A DNA stretch of 64,000 nt from Sediminibacterium ginsengisoli (GTDB lineage Bacteria; Bacteroidota; Bacteroidia; Chitinophagales; Chitinophagaceae), in NCBI GenBank assembly GCA_945901845.1, contig CAMDLR010000001.1, positions 163,623 through 227,622 of the forward strand, written 5' to 3'. This document shows positions 62,648 to 64,000 of this stretch, one piece after another. The notes beneath the pieces are model-generated. The model did no database searches. It saw only the letters and a list, made by a program, of their open reading frames with translations, and had not been told where the DNA came from. The translations under genes and the position numbers were made by a program. Within the stretch, counting starts at the first letter, position 1. Every line of letters begins with the position of its first letter.

Positions 62648-63915
62648 TCAACCGGTAATTCGGGATTTTCTAGCGCATTTAAAGCATTTGGTGTATCATT
62701 TAAAACCTCTACATCCCTTAATTGACGCTGAATAGCACGGGTACGTGCACCTACTACTTCGTCGAGTTGCTTAAGTCCATTTTGAATATTACCCTGTGCC
62801 TTTTCTATGAGGCCACCAAATTTTTCAAATTCCGTTTTTACACTACCCAGCACTTTCCACACTTCACCACTACGCTTTTGAATTGCAAGTGTTTTAAAGC
62901 CCATTTGCAAACTGTTTAAAATAGCGGCAAGGGTACTCGGACCCGTCACTATAATTTTATAATTACGCTGCAAATCTTCAAGTAAACTGGCTTTTCTTAC
63001 CACTTCGGCATAAATACCTTCGAAGGGTAAAAATAAGATGGCAAAATCAGTAGTATTAGGCGGATCTAAGTATTTATCAGAAATGTCTTTGGCCATTTTT
63101 TTTATAGTTTGCTCTAAGTTTTTTTGAGCTACTTCTATTTCTGGTAAATCGGAGGCATCGTAAGCAGTTTGCAATTGCTCATATACATCTTTGGGAAATT
63201 TTGCATCGATAGGAAGCCACACCTGCTTATTATTATCATCACGGCCCGGTAGCTTAATCGCAAACTCTACAATGTCTGCGCTGTTTTGCTTGGTTTTTAC
63301 ATTAGCCGCATACTGCTCTGGTGCTAGTATTTGTTCAAGCAGCATCGCTAACTGTACTTCACCAATACCGCCACGCATTTTAACATTACTAAGTACCTTT
63401 TTTAAACCACCAACATCATTTGCGAGTGTTTTCATTTCCCCAAGTCCAAGTTGCACGGCTTCTAATTGCTTTCCAACTGCTTCAAAAGACTGACCCAGCC
63501 TTTCGTTTAGCGTTTTTTGAAGTTTTTCATCTACCGTTTCCCGCATTTGCTCCAACTTTTTTTCGGTTTGCAGTACTAGTTTTGACTGACCCTCTGTTAA
63601 GTCGGTAAATTTATTTTTAAGCTCCTGTGTTAGATCAATTAAACCAGTTCGCAAATCATCACGATTAAGTTTATGATTGGCATCTGTTTTTTGAATGAGT
63701 CCATCAAGTCCGGATTGTATGGTGTTATTTGTCTCTGTTCTATTAATGCTAAAATCTGTTTTTATAGAATGCTCTAGTTGTGCGATTTTAGATTGTAATA
63801 TGGTCATTTCATCTTGTAGCCCCGCGCCATTATTAGATTTTGACAATAATAGGATGACTAATAAAAGTGACACACAACTCACAGCTAGCAAAACGTATAA
63901 AACAAATTCATTCAT
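62644..63915 (-). CDS. rmuC: DNA recombination protein RmuC
   Basis: RmuC limits inversion between short inverted repeats in E. coli and is predicted to be nuclease-related. One N-terminal membrane anchor, a long coiled coil (about residues 30-150), then the RmuC domain with MRGGIGEVQLAMLLEQIL, LPIDAKFPKDVYEQL and DFAILFLPFEGIYAEV. I chose ATG 63915 (MNEFVLYVL) over TTG 63936 because TTG lies inside an exact -7 element (63934-63941). About 423 aa. Confidence 0.9.
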   Translation of the reverse strand: MNEFVLYVLLAVSCVSLLLVILLLSKSNNGAGLQDEMTILQSKIAQLEHSIKTDFSINRTETNNTIQSGLDGLIQKTDANHKLNRDDLRTGLIDLTQELKNKFTDLTEGQSKLVLQTEKKLEQMRETVDEKLQKTLNERLGQSFEAVGKQLEAVQLGLGEMKTLANDVGGLKKVLSNVKMRGGIGEVQLAMLLEQILAPEQYAANVKTKQNSADIVEFAIKLPGRDDNNKQVWLPIDAKFPKDVYEQLQTAYDASDLPEIEVAQKNLEQTIKKMAKDISDKYLDPPNTTDFAILFLPFEGIYAEVVRKASLLEDLQRNYKIIVTGPSTLAAILNSLQMGFKTLAIQKRSGEVWKVLGSVKTEFEKFGGLIEKAQGNIQNGLKQLDEVVGARTRAIQRQLRDVEVLNDTPNALNALENPELPVD

Positions 63916-63933
63916 ACCTAAAATTTTAGAATT

Positions 63934-63941
63934 CAAATATA
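63934..63941 (-). promoter_or_regulatory. -7 element before rmuC
   Basis: Minus strand TATATTTG, exact match, 18 nt before the ATG at 63915. No good -33. Beyond it (to 64000) I see no gene. Confidence 0.4.
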
Positions 63942-64000
63942 CGCGCAGGGTCCTCCACCTATTGGAGTAGTGAGATATTTAACAAAAAAATGTAAAGGAT

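Overview
The window is AT-rich chromosomal DNA from a member of the Bacteroidota, most likely the Chitinophagaceae or a close relative. The support is gene content (DUF4290, DUF6150, DUF4838 and DUF2490 proteins, an OMP-type TonB-dependent receptor, LptC/LptB, LpxD), almost no Shine-Dalgarno sequences before start codons, and several promoters of the Bacteroidota type (-33 TTG, about 19-20 nt spacer, -7 TAnnTTTG). I saw no tRNA, rRNA, CRISPR array, transposase, integrase or prophage gene. Genes are tightly packed, and three convergent pairs share four bases across their stop codons. No gene-free stretch exceeds about 265 bases.

Layout. 1-5.9 kb: a forward run of envelope and housekeeping genes (end of an unidentified gene, lptC, aldo/keto reductase, CNNM/HlyC transporter, tatC, rpiB, M28 peptidase). 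6-10.8 kb: deoxyhypusine synthase-like gene, DUF2911, a trans-sulfuration enzyme, a TolC-type efflux protein and pyrH. 10.9-13.6 kb: the ribosomal operon rplM-rpsI-rpsB-tsf on the minus strand, with a promoter, leader hairpin, intercistronic hairpin and terminator. 13.9-18.2 kb: DUF2490, amidohydrolase, TonB-dependent receptor. 18.2-26.4 kb: recO, pheS, DUF4290, sialidase, nitroreductase, gmk, SDR, lysS and an RluE-type pseudouridine synthase. 26.6-30.2 kb: lpxD, then an epimerase-Fur-SCO operon divergent from a MerC-domain gene, with a near-perfect palindrome over both promoters. 30.2-35.9 kb: a five-gene minus operon (rlmD, two rhomboids, an EEP phosphatase, cysS). 35.9-41.6 kb: TlpA-like thioredoxin, metF, lptB, GH3-family, fabG. 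41.7-44.2 kb: small secreted protein, SulP anion transporter and overlapping beta-carbonic anhydrase behind a strong dyad.

44.3-58.3 kb looks like an accessory glycan or glycoconjugate locus without SusC/SusD: a sortilin-like BNR protein, a DUF6150 repeat protein, DUF4838, a large esterase, a GH20 hexosaminidase, a Tat-exported Gfo/Idh oxidoreductase, an SUMF1 protein lacking the catalytic cysteines and ApbE. DUF4838 and GH20 appear to end in the same discoidin-like module. 58.3-64 kb: mtgA, an SdpI-like protein, a cytochrome c/VCBS protein with a CXXC-less thioredoxin-fold protein and an alpha/beta hydrolase, and rmuC.

The most interesting signals are regulatory dyads that the coding annotation does not explain: the MerC/SCO operator at 29733, an 8-bp-arm dyad at 41618, a 9-bp-arm dyad at 59691 and a matched pair of 13-mers 51 bp apart at 13744 and 13795. 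No complete new multi-gene system can be claimed from sequence alone. The best candidates are the metal-responsive MerC/SCO/Fur divergon, the DUF6150/DUF4838/GH20 locus and the cytochrome c/VCBS operon.
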